A stretch of 43,314 nucleotides of DNA from an uncultured Lachnospiraceae bacterium. Lineage in GTDB: Bacteria > Bacillota > Clostridia > Lachnospirales > Lachnospiraceae. The number at the start of each line of letters is the position of its first letter. The stretch's first letter is position 1. The notes beneath the pieces were generated by a model. That model did not search any database. It saw nothing but the letters and a program-made list of their open reading frames with translations, and was not told the origin of the DNA. The DNA lies in NCBI GenBank assembly GCA_946407725.1, contig CAMJPM010000015.1:1-43314 (forward strand), read 5' to 3'. Below are positions 16,527 to 24,945 of this stretch, piece after piece. A program made the position numbers and the translations under genes.

Positions 16527-17612
16527 ATGAAGAAAGCCGCTATAGTAATATTTGGTATTTTCATAATCTTTTTCGTGGGAATCATCTATATTTCAAGATT
16601 TCGTCATGTTAGCGTATCTTTATTCGCCAAAGAGTTTAAGATCGGCATGATACTCTGTGGCAATCATGAGGACGACGGACTTTCAAGGGCTCATTTTTCT
16701 TCGGTGCTGAAGGTGGCAAAGGAGAAGGACATAGTGCTGGAGTTCTTTGAAAATGTGCCTTATGATGAAAGATGCAAAGAAAAGATCGAAGAGCTTATTA
16801 AAGACAGATGCAGCCTGATAATCCTGGATTCCGGAGATTATAACCGGTTTTCAAGAAGAGCGGCCTTTGAGCACCCCGAGGTGTATTTCCTTAATGCTTT
16901 CGGAGTAGAGGGCGGAAATAATTATGTTTCATTTTCCGCCAGGATGTATCAGCCTAATTATTTAACCGGGATAGTGGCCGGACTTCAGACTGATAATAAC
17001 CGTATAGGTTATATCACTCCTGCCCGTGATTACGAGCTTATCAGTGATATCAACGCCTTTACCCTGGGGGTAAAGAAGGTAAACCCGGAGGCCATGGTCT
17101 ATGTCGGATATCCGGATTCCTCAAACGGTGTGACCACTGTTTCACGGCTTATCGATGAAGTGGGTGTGGATGTACTGATGGATAACACCTATTCAAATCA
17201 TTCACTTAAGGCGGCGGATAAAAAAGGGGTCTGGATAATAGGATGCCATACTGACCAGTCGAAAGCTTATCCCGAAACATATCTTACCGCTGTAGTATGG
17301 AATTTTGATAATTTTTATAAAACACAGATAAATAACTGTATAAACGGGATGTTCCACGGTCAGGCCGTAAGAATGGGTATTAATGACATGACAGTGGATA
17401 TTGCGCCGCTTACTGATAATGTAAAGCCGGGTATCTCTGAAACGGTTATGAATGAGCGGGAGAAGCTTATCAACAGGGAATATGATGTGTTTTACGGCCC
17501 TATATACGACAACAAAGGAAAACTCAGGGCGAGGGTGCAGGAATCCATTCCCGACAGAGTTCTTTTCAGCAAGATCGACTGGTTTGTACCCGGAGTGGTA
17601 AAATATGAATAA
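16527..17612 (+). CDS. Membrane-anchored BMP-family binding protein (first of pair)
   Basis: About 361 residues: a single N-terminal membrane anchor (about 3-26) without a lipobox cysteine, then a basic-membrane-protein/PnrA-type periplasmic-binding fold. Family-like segments are KIGMILCGNHEDDG, a YLTGIVAG-type motif (NYLTGIVAGL, about 148) and AFTLGVKKVNPEA. BMP proteins normally bind nucleosides for ABC uptake, but no permease or ATPase genes are here. I prefer ATG 16527 over the TTG at 16521; the RBS is weak and the leader is short. The stop overlaps the next gene by eight bases. With the following homologue and kinase I infer a sensory rather than transport role. Confidence 0.8.
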   Translation: MKKAAIVIFGIFIIFFVGIIYISRFRHVSVSLFAKEFKIGMILCGNHEDDGLSRAHFSSVLKVAKEKDIVLEFFENVPYDERCKEKIEELIKDRCSLIILDSGDYNRFSRRAAFEHPEVYFLNAFGVEGGNNYVSFSARMYQPNYLTGIVAGLQTDNNRIGYITPARDYELISDINAFTLGVKKVNPEAMVYVGYPDSSNGVTTVSRLIDEVGVDVLMDNTYSNHSLKAADKKGVWIIGCHTDQSKAYPETYLTAVVWNFDNFYKTQINNCINGMFHGQAVRMGINDMTVDIAPLTDNVKPGISETVMNEREKLINREYDVFYGPIYDNKGKLRARVQESIPDRVLFSKIDWFVPGVVKYE

Positions 17613-18714
17613 AAAGAACAGCCTATCCATCAATCTTTTTTTCATACTGGTCTTCATTCTTATTACCATGTTCCTGTATAACACCATAACCACCTTTGGA
17701 AAGGTGCAGGGTGAAGGACCTGCGAAGATAGGATTTATTCTGGACGGCTACAGTAATGATGACGGCTGGAATGAGGCCAATCTCACCGGTATAAAGAACG
17801 CTGCGGTTGAGCTTAAATTTGATATCATCATGGAAGAAAAGATCAACGGCTCTGCTGATAAGCTATACGAAGCGGTTAAATCCATGGCGGAACAGGGATG
17901 CAGGGCCATAGTTTTTACCAGCCCTGATTTTGTGGATATGTTCCGGGATCATATGGATGAATTTCCCCGCATGGTCTACTTATGCAATTCCCCGGAGGAT
18001 AATGAAGAGAAGTGTATAAACTACTCCGTCAGGCTCTATCAGGCCAGATATCTGTCCGGGATAGTGGCCGGAAGTATGACGAAGACCGGCATACTGGGTT
18101 TTGTTTCTTCCGTACCGAATGCGGAGAATATCCGGGGGATAAATGCCTTTACCATTGGGGTCCGTAAGACAAATCCCGAAGCGGTCGTCAAGGTGATATA
18201 CACTGGGATCTACTCAAACCGGAACTTTGAAAAGAGATGCGCTGAAAGTCTTGTAAGTGATTTCGGTGCAGATATCATTACAGAAAACCTGACTTCCAAC
18301 AGCCTTCTTGCAGTAGCAAAGTATCACGATATTTTTTATATAAGCTATCATCACCCCAGCAGCGATCCCCATGAGCTCTGCCGGGTAAGTACAAACTGGA
18401 GCACTGTCTATACCGGGGTTTTAAGGGATTTCCTTAAAGGTACCATGACAAAGGAAAGCCGCTACTGGTACGGTATTGATAAGGACTGCGTCAATATAAA
18501 GGCTCTTTCGGAAGAGATACCGGATGATACCGTGCTCAGGGTTGAGAGGGAAAAAAATGCCATCCTGAAGGGAAGGGATGTTTTTTCCAACGTGATAGTA
18601 GATCTTGACGGAAAAACAAGATGCATGTTTGATGAAATAATACCGGATGATGCCCTTATCAATGAAATGGACTGGTATGTAAGAGGAGTACAGATATTAG
18701 ATGGACCGGCTTAG
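17605..18714 (+). CDS. Membrane-anchored BMP-family binding protein (second of pair)
   Basis: A 369-residue paralogue of the preceding product: N-terminal anchor (about 8-27), then KIGFILDGYSNDDGWNEAN, ARYLSGIVAGS and AFTIGVRKTNPEA at matching positions. It lacks a lipobox Cys, so it should remain tethered by its TM. The pair probably arose by tandem duplication and has diverged widely, suggesting two ligands or a heterodimer. The gene overlaps the first BMP gene by eight bases and the kinase gene by fourteen, so the three are almost certainly co-translated. Confidence 0.82.
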   Translation: MNKKNSLSINLFFILVFILITMFLYNTITTFGKVQGEGPAKIGFILDGYSNDDGWNEANLTGIKNAAVELKFDIIMEEKINGSADKLYEAVKSMAEQGCRAIVFTSPDFVDMFRDHMDEFPRMVYLCNSPEDNEEKCINYSVRLYQARYLSGIVAGSMTKTGILGFVSSVPNAENIRGINAFTIGVRKTNPEAVVKVIYTGIYSNRNFEKRCAESLVSDFGADIITENLTSNSLLAVAKYHDIFYISYHHPSSDPHELCRVSTNWSTVYTGVLRDFLKGTMTKESRYWYGIDKDCVNIKALSEEIPDDTVLRVEREKNAILKGRDVFSNVIVDLDGKTRCMFDEIIPDDALINEMDWYVRGVQILDGPA

Positions 18715-21496
18715 TGAAAAAGTAAGGATCGCCATAGTCTGGGTACTGTTCCTTATAGTGTTTGCCATATCCGGTATGTTGCTGAACAACCGGCTTTTAA
18801 GCATGGTCTATGACTATATCTGTGCCCAGGTGGCGACCCAGGCGGAATATACGGCGGAGACAGCCTCAAACGAAATGTTCCGGGAAACAGACAAGCTCAC
18901 CTATATCTCCAGACTTGTTGAAAGATACGGAAGTGCCAGCAAACGTGTTCTGGATGCGGTAAGCTATTCTGACGAGCATTCCATGATGGGTCTTCAGACC
19001 TTAAACGGAGGGGCTGTCAGCGGAGCACCTCTCCCGGTTTCGGAATATCCGGCAATTCAGGAGGCTTTCCGCGGAAACATCGCCATAGATAATGTTCCCG
19101 GAAAGGGACTTTTATTCACCTGTCCCGTATACAATAATTCCAATGTTAAATATGTTATATATGAGCTTCTGGACAGATATGCCCTGAAAGACAGGATGTC
19201 CATAAACTCCTCGGACAGCCGGAAGATCATAATAACCACCATGGACGGCACCATAGTAATGCCCTTTGACAACGTGACCGACGAGGAATTAAAGGACTTT
19301 GAGAATGAAGAGCTGGATTCTGTTTTTTCCGATCTCAGTAAAAAGATGGAGCTGAAGACCTCATATGCCGAGTTCAGGGAGATGAACGGCGAGGATTTCA
19401 TCTTTTTTGTCTCTGATATTCCCAATACCTCTTTCAGAATGAGGGGATACATGAGTTCGGATATAATGACCACCGGACTTGTGGATGCCATATCCATAGT
19501 TATCTTTGTGTTTGCTTTCCTTCTGGTTCTCTACGCCGTGGGAACCCTCTATCTCATGATAGCCGCGGAAAAGGCCGGAGAGAGCGATGAGCTGAGAAAG
19601 GCCAAAATGCAGGCAGAAGAAGCAAATAAGGCCAAGAGTGATTTCCTTGCCAGCATGTCCCATGAGATCAGGACCCCGATAAATGCAGTTCTCGGCATGG
19701 ATGAGATGATCATCAGGGAAAGTGATAATGACCACATCCTTGAATACGCCAACAGCATCAATAACGCAGGAAAATCACTGCTTAATCTTGTAAATGACAT
19801 TCTGGACTTCTCAAAGATTGAAGCGGGCAAGATGGAGATACTCCCCGCTGAGTACAAGACCAGTTTCATGATCTCCGATCTGGTCAGCATGATTGCGGTA
19901 CGCGCCCATAATAAGGGACTGGAACTGAATGTCAATGCGGATCCTTCCCTGCCCACAGTGCTTTACGGTGATGAGGACAGGGTAAAGCAGTGCGTTATCA
20001 ATATACTTACAAATGCCGTCAAGTACACGGAAAAGGGAAGCGTTACCTTTGACATGACCTATGAAAAGGTGTCTGATAAGGAGATCATGCTGAAGGTAAA
20101 GGTCACAGATACAGGTATCGGTATCCGCAAAGAGGATCAGCAGAGGCTCTTCTCACCCTTTGAAAGAGTGGATGAACAGCGTAACAGGAATATTGAGGGA
20201 ACCGGCCTGGGACTCAGCATTGTACGTAAACTCCTGACTATTATGGATTCCGAGCTGAAGCTGGAGAGCGAGTACGGAAAGGGTTCCACCTTCTACTTTG
20301 ATCTGAAACAGGAAGTATGCGATTGGAAGGAAATGGGCGACTTTGCCGAGGCATACAGAAAGTCAGTCCTTACCAGGAATAAGTATACCGAACTCTTCAG
20401 GGCACCGGATGCCAGAATTCTGGTGGTGGATGATACCGTGATGAACCTGAATGTGGTGAAGGGGCTCTTAAAGAAGACCAGGATTATGATAGATACCGCG
20501 GTCAGCGGCCATGACACCCTGAAGCTGGCAAAGAAACAGCGCTATGACATCATGTTTATAGACCACCGTATGCCTGTGATGGACGGTGTTGAGACCCTTA
20601 AGGCCCTGGAAAGTCTGGAAGGCAACCTGAATATGGGTGTTCCCTGCATTGCCTTTACCGCAAATGCAGGATCCGGCTCCAGGGAGCAATACCGTTCCTA
20701 CGGCTTTACGGATTATATCTCCAAGCCTGTTTCTCCCTCCGAGCTGGAACAGATGATAGTCAAATATCTGCCCCCTGATAAGATAGAGCTTATCGACCCG
20801 GATAGTGTCCATGAAGAGAGCGAAGAGGCAAACAATACGGACGAAGCCTTTGTTGAGAGCTATAAGAAGGCAGAGGGCCTGAACTATAACGTGGCGATTG
20901 CCGGCTGCGGAGATGACGCGCTTCTTAAGGATACTGCCATCACCTTCTATAACGCTGTGGATGACAATATTGCGGAAATACGGAGAGCCCTGGCAAATGA
21001 CGATATCGAAAACTATACCATAAAGGTCCATGCCCTGAAGAGCTCCGCCAGGATAATAGGTGCCGTCGACCTGTCCAGAAAGGCCGAATATCTGGAACGC
21101 TGCGGCAATGAGCAGGACAGGGAGGAGATAGCCGCCCATACCGATTTTCTTATAGACGATTACCTGAGAATAAGGGAATCACTTAAGTTTATAATCAATG
21201 ATTATCTTAAGAATATGTCTAAAGAGGAAAGTGCCGAGGACAACTTTTTTAAGGAAGCGATAAGCAGGGAAAAGCTTAAGGAATTTACGGAAAGTGTGAA
21301 AGATGCCGTCTCCCTCTTTGACTTTGATTCCATAAATGACAGCATCAGGCTCTTAAAGGAGTATAAGCTGACCCGTGAACTGGAAAATGAGTTAAAGGAA
21401 CTCTCATCCGCCGCTGACAGGCTGGAAGAGGAAGAGGTCATAAAGATAATCGATGCCATTGAAATACTATATACCGGTAATAGTGAGAATACCTGA
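18701..21496 (+). CDS. Hybrid histidine kinase with receiver and Hpt domains
   Basis: 931 residues: TM1 (about 8-33), an extracytoplasmic Cache-like region (about 38-258), TM2 (about 260-287), a coiled coil, HisKA with SHEIRTP (His321), an HATPase domain (EGTGLGLSIV), a receiver (LVVDDTVMN, phospho-acceptor Asp621 in FIDHRMPVMDG, KPVS lysine) and an Hpt domain (HALKSSARIIG, His777). A helical tail of about 100 residues follows. The full phosphorelay set apart from the final response regulator is thus in one chain; no regulator gene follows. It overlaps the second BMP gene. I infer that the two BMP proteins are its ligand-binding partners, as LuxP or TorT partner with their hybrid kinases. Confidence 0.93.
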   Translation: MDRLSEKVRIAIVWVLFLIVFAISGMLLNNRLLSMVYDYICAQVATQAEYTAETASNEMFRETDKLTYISRLVERYGSASKRVLDAVSYSDEHSMMGLQTLNGGAVSGAPLPVSEYPAIQEAFRGNIAIDNVPGKGLLFTCPVYNNSNVKYVIYELLDRYALKDRMSINSSDSRKIIITTMDGTIVMPFDNVTDEELKDFENEELDSVFSDLSKKMELKTSYAEFREMNGEDFIFFVSDIPNTSFRMRGYMSSDIMTTGLVDAISIVIFVFAFLLVLYAVGTLYLMIAAEKAGESDELRKAKMQAEEANKAKSDFLASMSHEIRTPINAVLGMDEMIIRESDNDHILEYANSINNAGKSLLNLVNDILDFSKIEAGKMEILPAEYKTSFMISDLVSMIAVRAHNKGLELNVNADPSLPTVLYGDEDRVKQCVINILTNAVKYTEKGSVTFDMTYEKVSDKEIMLKVKVTDTGIGIRKEDQQRLFSPFERVDEQRNRNIEGTGLGLSIVRKLLTIMDSELKLESEYGKGSTFYFDLKQEVCDWKEMGDFAEAYRKSVLTRNKYTELFRAPDARILVVDDTVMNLNVVKGLLKKTRIMIDTAVSGHDTLKLAKKQRYDIMFIDHRMPVMDGVETLKALESLEGNLNMGVPCIAFTANAGSGSREQYRSYGFTDYISKPVSPSELEQMIVKYLPPDKIELIDPDSVHEESEEANNTDEAFVESYKKAEGLNYNVAIAGCGDDALLKDTAITFYNAVDDNIAEIRRALANDDIENYTIKVHALKSSARIIGAVDLSRKAEYLERCGNEQDREEIAAHTDFLIDDYLRIRESLKFIINDYLKNMSKEESAEDNFFKEAISREKLKEFTESVKDAVSLFDFDSINDSIRLLKEYKLTRELENELKELSSAADRLEEEEVIKIIDAIEILYTGNSENT

Positions 21497-21509
21497 CGGT
21501 ATCACCGGC

Positions 21510-21561
21510 AAACAGCCTGCACACCTTTGCCTGTCTTTTTGCAGCAGTTTTCAGGCTGTTT
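21510..21561 (+). terminator. Terminator-like inverted repeat after the hybrid kinase gene
   Basis: AAACAGCCTG (21510-21519) pairs with CAGGCTGTTT (21552-21561) around a 32-base loop that contains a T-run; AT-rich sequence follows. It ends the BMP/kinase operon and precedes the RBS of the LRR/Ig-like gene. Confidence 0.45.
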
Positions 21562-21602
21562 AAATATTATTTCGTTCAATATAAACACAGGAGTATTATG
21601 GA

Positions 21603-23093
21603 ATGTACCGCATTATATCGAAATTTAAATATATGACGGCATTGGTGCTCGTCATTATCCTGTCTTTTTCTATGTTTTTGACCGCAGGTGCAGGGGAAGT
21701 CCGTGAAAACGGGGAGACACCTGTGATTTCGGGACTCTCCGGGTTTACGGAAATTCCCGGTTACGGTGAGTTTTTAGCCATAAATGAAGATAACTTCCCG
21801 GATGAGAAATTCAGGATCTATATGACCTCAGTACTGAAAAAATACGGTGCGGGGGTGGAAGCGGCCTATGGCACCAATCCCATGGTGTCCTTTAACGGGG
21901 CGTGGTACTATGCCAGATCCGGAATAGGTGCGGTTACGGCTCTTTCACCGGATCATCTGTCCATAAAGAGCATAAAGGGTATTGAATATTTTACTTCCCT
22001 TAAGCAGCTGTCTGTTTCCCATAATGAGCTTTCGGCTCTGGATCTTTCGGCAAACACGGCCCTCAATGGATTAAGCTGTGCTTATAATAAGCTTTCTTCT
22101 CTGAATGTGTCTGCCCTTAGCGAACTTACGCTCTTAAATGTGATGGGAAACACCCTTACGGAGCTTGATATTTCAAAGAATAAAAAGCTTGCAGCCTTTG
22201 CCTGCACCGCAAACGCCATATCACTACTGGATTTCAGGGGAAATACTGCTCTTGATCCATTTGATGCCTCTGCTTTTAATATCTCGTTGCAGCTTGGTAC
22301 CCTGACTGTGGTCTGTGATCAGGGCTCCCGTTTTGAAGAGTATTGCAGGCTGTATGGGATACCTTATATCTATACTGTTATGAAAAAAAGGCCGGACTTC
22401 AACGGTAACAGTGATAACCTGGTGGTAATATCAGGTGAAAAGGCAGATCTGTCACTGGCTATGAGCCGGATGTCCGGAGGGGAAAAGATAAAAAAATACG
22501 AATCCTCTTCAAAGGACATAGCATCCATAAACAAGAAGGGGATGCTTAAGGGCAAAAAGGAGGGAACAGTCACTGTAAGCGCTTATACGGAAAGCGGAAA
22601 GACAGTTTCCTGTTCTGTTACCGTTGAAAAAGCGTATTTCAGCGAAAAGAAGATAAAGAGTGTTTCGGGGGATGAAGTGATATTTGCGGGCTCTTATTTA
22701 AGAGGCACAGAATACGCTCCGGATTCCTTTTTAAGCTCAGACAGCGATGTGGCACTCATTGAGCCCTCCACCGGAAGGATCACTGTAAAGGGAAGGGGAA
22801 ACGCAAAGATCACGGCTCTCTACGGCAGCGGAAACAGCGCAGCGAAGATCACCTTTAAGCTGAAGGCGGAAATCCCTTATTTGAATAAAACAAAGGTTTA
22901 TCTGAAGACGGGGGAAAGTGTGAAGCTTAAGCTTAAGGGAACCAGGGAAAAGGCGGAATTCCGGTCATCGGATGAGACTGTGGCAGCTGTTCAGGTTTCT
23001 TCCGGCGAGGTCACCGGGGTATCGAAAGGGAGCGCAACTGTCACCGCTTTCCTGAACGGGGCACGGTATGAGTGTGTGGTGGTTGTGGTATAA
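21603..23093 (+). CDS. Secreted LRR and Ig-like (Big_2) domain protein
   Basis: 496 residues: signal peptide (hydrophobic about 11-27), leucine-rich repeats (about 118-235, for example LKQLSVSHNELSALDLS and LTELDISKNKKLAAF), then about three bacterial Ig-like group 2 units (about 265-496) with the KGKKEGTVTVSA and TGVSKGSATVTAF patterns. Such proteins are exported and usually act in adhesion or surface display. There is no sortase motif. ATG 21603 is chosen because AGGAG at 21589-21593 is nine bases away; the ATG at 21598 is in another frame and stops soon. The function is inferred from domain type only. Confidence 0.85.
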   Translation: MYRIISKFKYMTALVLVIILSFSMFLTAGAGEVRENGETPVISGLSGFTEIPGYGEFLAINEDNFPDEKFRIYMTSVLKKYGAGVEAAYGTNPMVSFNGAWYYARSGIGAVTALSPDHLSIKSIKGIEYFTSLKQLSVSHNELSALDLSANTALNGLSCAYNKLSSLNVSALSELTLLNVMGNTLTELDISKNKKLAAFACTANAISLLDFRGNTALDPFDASAFNISLQLGTLTVVCDQGSRFEEYCRLYGIPYIYTVMKKRPDFNGNSDNLVVISGEKADLSLAMSRMSGGEKIKKYESSSKDIASINKKGMLKGKKEGTVTVSAYTESGKTVSCSVTVEKAYFSEKKIKSVSGDEVIFAGSYLRGTEYAPDSFLSSDSDVALIEPSTGRITVKGRGNAKITALYGSGNSAAKITFKLKAEIPYLNKTKVYLKTGESVKLKLKGTREKAEFRSSDETVAAVQVSSGEVTGVSKGSATVTAFLNGARYECVVVVV

Positions 23094-23100
23094 TAACCCG

Positions 23101-23240
23101 AAAAAAATCGACGAAAAACCGCTTCGCTGATAGATCGATTAAAAACACCTGCGGTATTTTTAATCGAAACCCTAAAAAAATCGACGAAAAACCGCTTCGC
23201 TGATTTTTCGTCGAAGCAAGAATGGCGGAGCCATTCTTGC
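23101..23240. repeat. Three stem-loops with a 30-base direct repeat
   Basis: The bases at 23101-23130 recur at 23174-23203 (core ATCGACGAAAAACCGCTTCG). Hairpins: CGATTAAAAA with TTTTTAATCG (about 23136-23166), TCGACGAAAAA with TTTTTCGTCGA (about 23180-23213), and GCAAGAATGG with CCATTCTTGC (about 23217-23240). The stretch lies between the Ig-like gene and the end of tRNA-Thr on the opposite strand. The last hairpin may act as a terminator. No gene is seen here. Confidence 0.8.
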
Positions 23241-23246
23241 TAATAA

Positions 23247-23318
<72 letters not shown>

Positions 23319-23335
23319 GTGAACTCAATTAGTTT

Positions 23336-23375
23336 ACTATATAGGCATTTAAAAATCAAGCGTAACATTACGCTT
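23336..23375. promoter_or_regulatory. tRNA-Thr promoter and 18-bp palindrome upstream of fprA
   Basis: On the minus strand TTACGC and TATAGT are 18 bases apart (complements at 23360-23365 and 23336-23341), a plausible tRNA promoter. The same place holds AAGCGTAA-CA-TTACGCTT (23358-23375), a perfect palindrome apart from its two central bases, which could be an operator for fprA. Confidence 0.4.
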
Positions 23376-23402
23376 TAATAAAAAAGAAAGGAAGTAAGCA
23401 TT

Positions 23403-24554
23403 ATGAAGATTTCTGATTCTGTTAAGTATGTGGGGGTAAATGATCACGAGGTGGATCTGTTTGAGGGACAGTATGATGTTCCCAACGGCATGGCCTACAA
23501 TTCATATGTGATCATGGATGAAAAGACCGTGGTAATGGACACCGTGGATATCAACTTTAAGGACGAGTGGCTTAAAAACATTGAAGAGGTCACGGGAGGA
23601 AAGGATCCGGATTATCTGGTGGTTTCCCATATGGAGCCTGACCACTCTGCAAATATAAAGAATTTTGTTGATAAATATCCCGATGTGACAGTTGTGGGAA
23701 ATGCCCAGACCTTCAATATGATGGGACAGTTTTTCAGCCTTCCCGCTGACATGAAAAAACTTGTGGTAAAGAACGGGGACACTTTGAAGATCGGAAAAAA
23801 TACCCTCACCTTTGTGTTTGCCCCCATGGTTCACTGGCCTGAGGTAATGGTGGAATATATGACCCCCGAAAACGTGCTGTTTTCAGCGGATGCCTTTGGT
23901 AAGTTCGGCGCTCTTGATGTGGAGGAGGACTGGGCCTGTGAAGCGAGAAGGTATTATTTCGGAATAGTGGGAAAATACGGGGTTCAGGCTCAGAATCTGC
24001 TGAAAGCCGCGGCCGGACTGAAGATCGATGTTATCTGTCCTCTCCATGGCCCCATTCTTACGGAAAACCTGAAATACTATCTGGATCTCTATGACAAGTG
24101 GTCCTCATATACTCCGGAAAATGAGGGCATATTCATCGCCTATGCTTCGGTATACGGGAATACCAGGGAAGCAGCTGAGCTTCTGAAATTTGAGCTGGAA
24201 GAAAAAGGTGCCCCCAAGGTTTCCATAGCGGATCTTGCAAGGGATGACATGGCGGAATGTGTGGAGGATGCCTTCAGATATGACAGGCTGGTTCTTGCAA
24301 CACCCACATATAACGGAGATGTTTTCCCCTTCATGAAGACCTTTATAGACGGACTCCTTGAGAGAAATTACCAGAAGAGGAAGATAGGCATTATCGAGAA
24401 CGGAACCTGGGCACCCATGGCGGCCAAAGTTATTAAGGGAATGTTTGAGAAGAGTAAGGACATCACCTTTGCGGAGCCGGTGGTGACCATCAGATCTGCT
24501 CTTAATGATGCCAGCAGAAAGGCCATAGAAGATCTGGCGGAGGCACTTAAATAA
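23403..24554 (+). CDS. fprA: FprA-family A-type flavoprotein (diiron flavodoxin-like)
   Basis: 383 residues: an N-terminal metallo-beta-lactamase-like diiron domain and a C-terminal flavodoxin domain. Iron ligands are visible in HMEPDH (about 76-81), the later VHWPE, SADAFG and PLHGP. The FMN-binding flavodoxin loop is YASVYGNTREA (about 244). These enzymes reduce O2 to water and/or NO to N2O in the cytoplasm, protecting anaerobes. There is no rubredoxin domain fused at the C-terminus, so an external rubredoxin or flavin reductase is needed. AAAGGAAG before ATG 23403 is the RBS. It lies between two minus-strand tRNA genes and ends in a palindrome (24541-24560). Confidence 0.95.
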   Translation: MKISDSVKYVGVNDHEVDLFEGQYDVPNGMAYNSYVIMDEKTVVMDTVDINFKDEWLKNIEEVTGGKDPDYLVVSHMEPDHSANIKNFVDKYPDVTVVGNAQTFNMMGQFFSLPADMKKLVVKNGDTLKIGKNTLTFVFAPMVHWPEVMVEYMTPENVLFSADAFGKFGALDVEEDWACEARRYYFGIVGKYGVQAQNLLKAAAGLKIDVICPLHGPILTENLKYYLDLYDKWSSYTPENEGIFIAYASVYGNTREAAELLKFELEEKGAPKVSIADLARDDMAECVEDAFRYDRLVLATPTYNGDVFPFMKTFIDGLLERNYQKRKIGIIENGTWAPMAAKVIKGMFEKSKDITFAEPVVTIRSALNDASRKAIEDLAEALK

Positions 24555-24560
24555 GTGCCT
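24541..24560 (+). terminator. Perfect palindrome over the fprA stop codon
   Basis: AGGCACTTAAATAAGTGCCT at 24541-24560 is a near-perfect inverted repeat containing the fprA TAA. It has no T-run, so termination is possible but unproven. Confidence 0.45.
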
Positions 24561-24567
24561 CTGTGCC

Positions 24568-24713
24568 TGGCCGCCAAATGTCCGCTCGTGCAAGCACGGC
24601 GGCCGCTTGTCGGCTTATCGCCAATCGAGTATGAAAGAGCATCATACTCGATTGACCGTTGGCCGCCAAATGTCCGCTCGTGCAAGCACGGCGGCCACTT
24701 GCCGGCTTATCGC
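24568..24713. repeat. Two GC-rich 54-bp direct repeats around a hairpin
   Basis: Copies at 24568-24621 and 24660-24713 share TGGCCGCCAAATGTCCGCTC and nearly all following bases, with two differences (GCTTGT versus ACTTGC). Each copy has GGCCGCC/GGCGGCC arms around CGTGC-AA-GCACG. Between them CAATCGAGTATG (24622) pairs with CATACTCGATTG (ending 24655). The block sits between fprA and the 3' end of tRNA-Gly. Its G+C content is much higher than nearby intergenic DNA. Confidence 0.85.
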
Positions 24714-24720
24714 ACAAAAA

Positions 24721-24790
24721 GCAGGGTACGGGAATCGAACCCGCCTCCTCAGCTTGGGAAGCTGATATACTACCAATGTACTAACCCTGC
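24721..24790 (-). tRNA. tRNA-Gly (anticodon CCC)
   Basis: Minus strand: acceptor GCAGGGT pairs with ACCCTGC, D-arm GTAC-ATTGGTA-GTAT, anticodon arm TCAGC-TTCCCAA-GCTGA with anticodon CCC, and T-arm GCGGG-TTCGATT-CCCGT. About 70 bases, CCA not encoded. It reads GGG codons. Confidence 0.95.
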
Positions 24791-24824
24791 AGATAAATGG
24801 ATATGAAATTTTATGTCTTTAGGT

Positions 24825-24872
24825 ATAATAGTACATTTCGGGATTTTAGTCAAATGAAATATATGTTATAAT
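24825..24872. promoter_or_regulatory. Divergent promoters for tRNA-Gly and the zinc-ribbon gene
   Basis: Minus strand: TTGACT, 17-base spacer, TATTAT (complements at 24848-24853 and 24825-24830), a near-consensus promoter for tRNA-Gly. Plus strand: extended -10 TGTTATAAT (TATAAT at 24867-24872) with no clear -35, about 75 bases before the zinc-ribbon start. Confidence 0.65.
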
Positions 24873-24945
24873 CTTTAGATAATGGGTTCAGAACCCGACT
24901 AAACGCGGAAGAATATTTATTTTACAGGAAGGAGCTTTATCAAAG

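Noticed and set aside
20468-21139. 223-aa minus-strand ORF
   Set aside because: It is antisense to the receiver and Hpt domains of the hybrid kinase, whose motifs are intact.
24568-24713. CRISPR-like pair of direct repeats
   Set aside because: Only two long copies, each palindromic, with a palindromic spacer; this fits an intergenic hairpin element instead.
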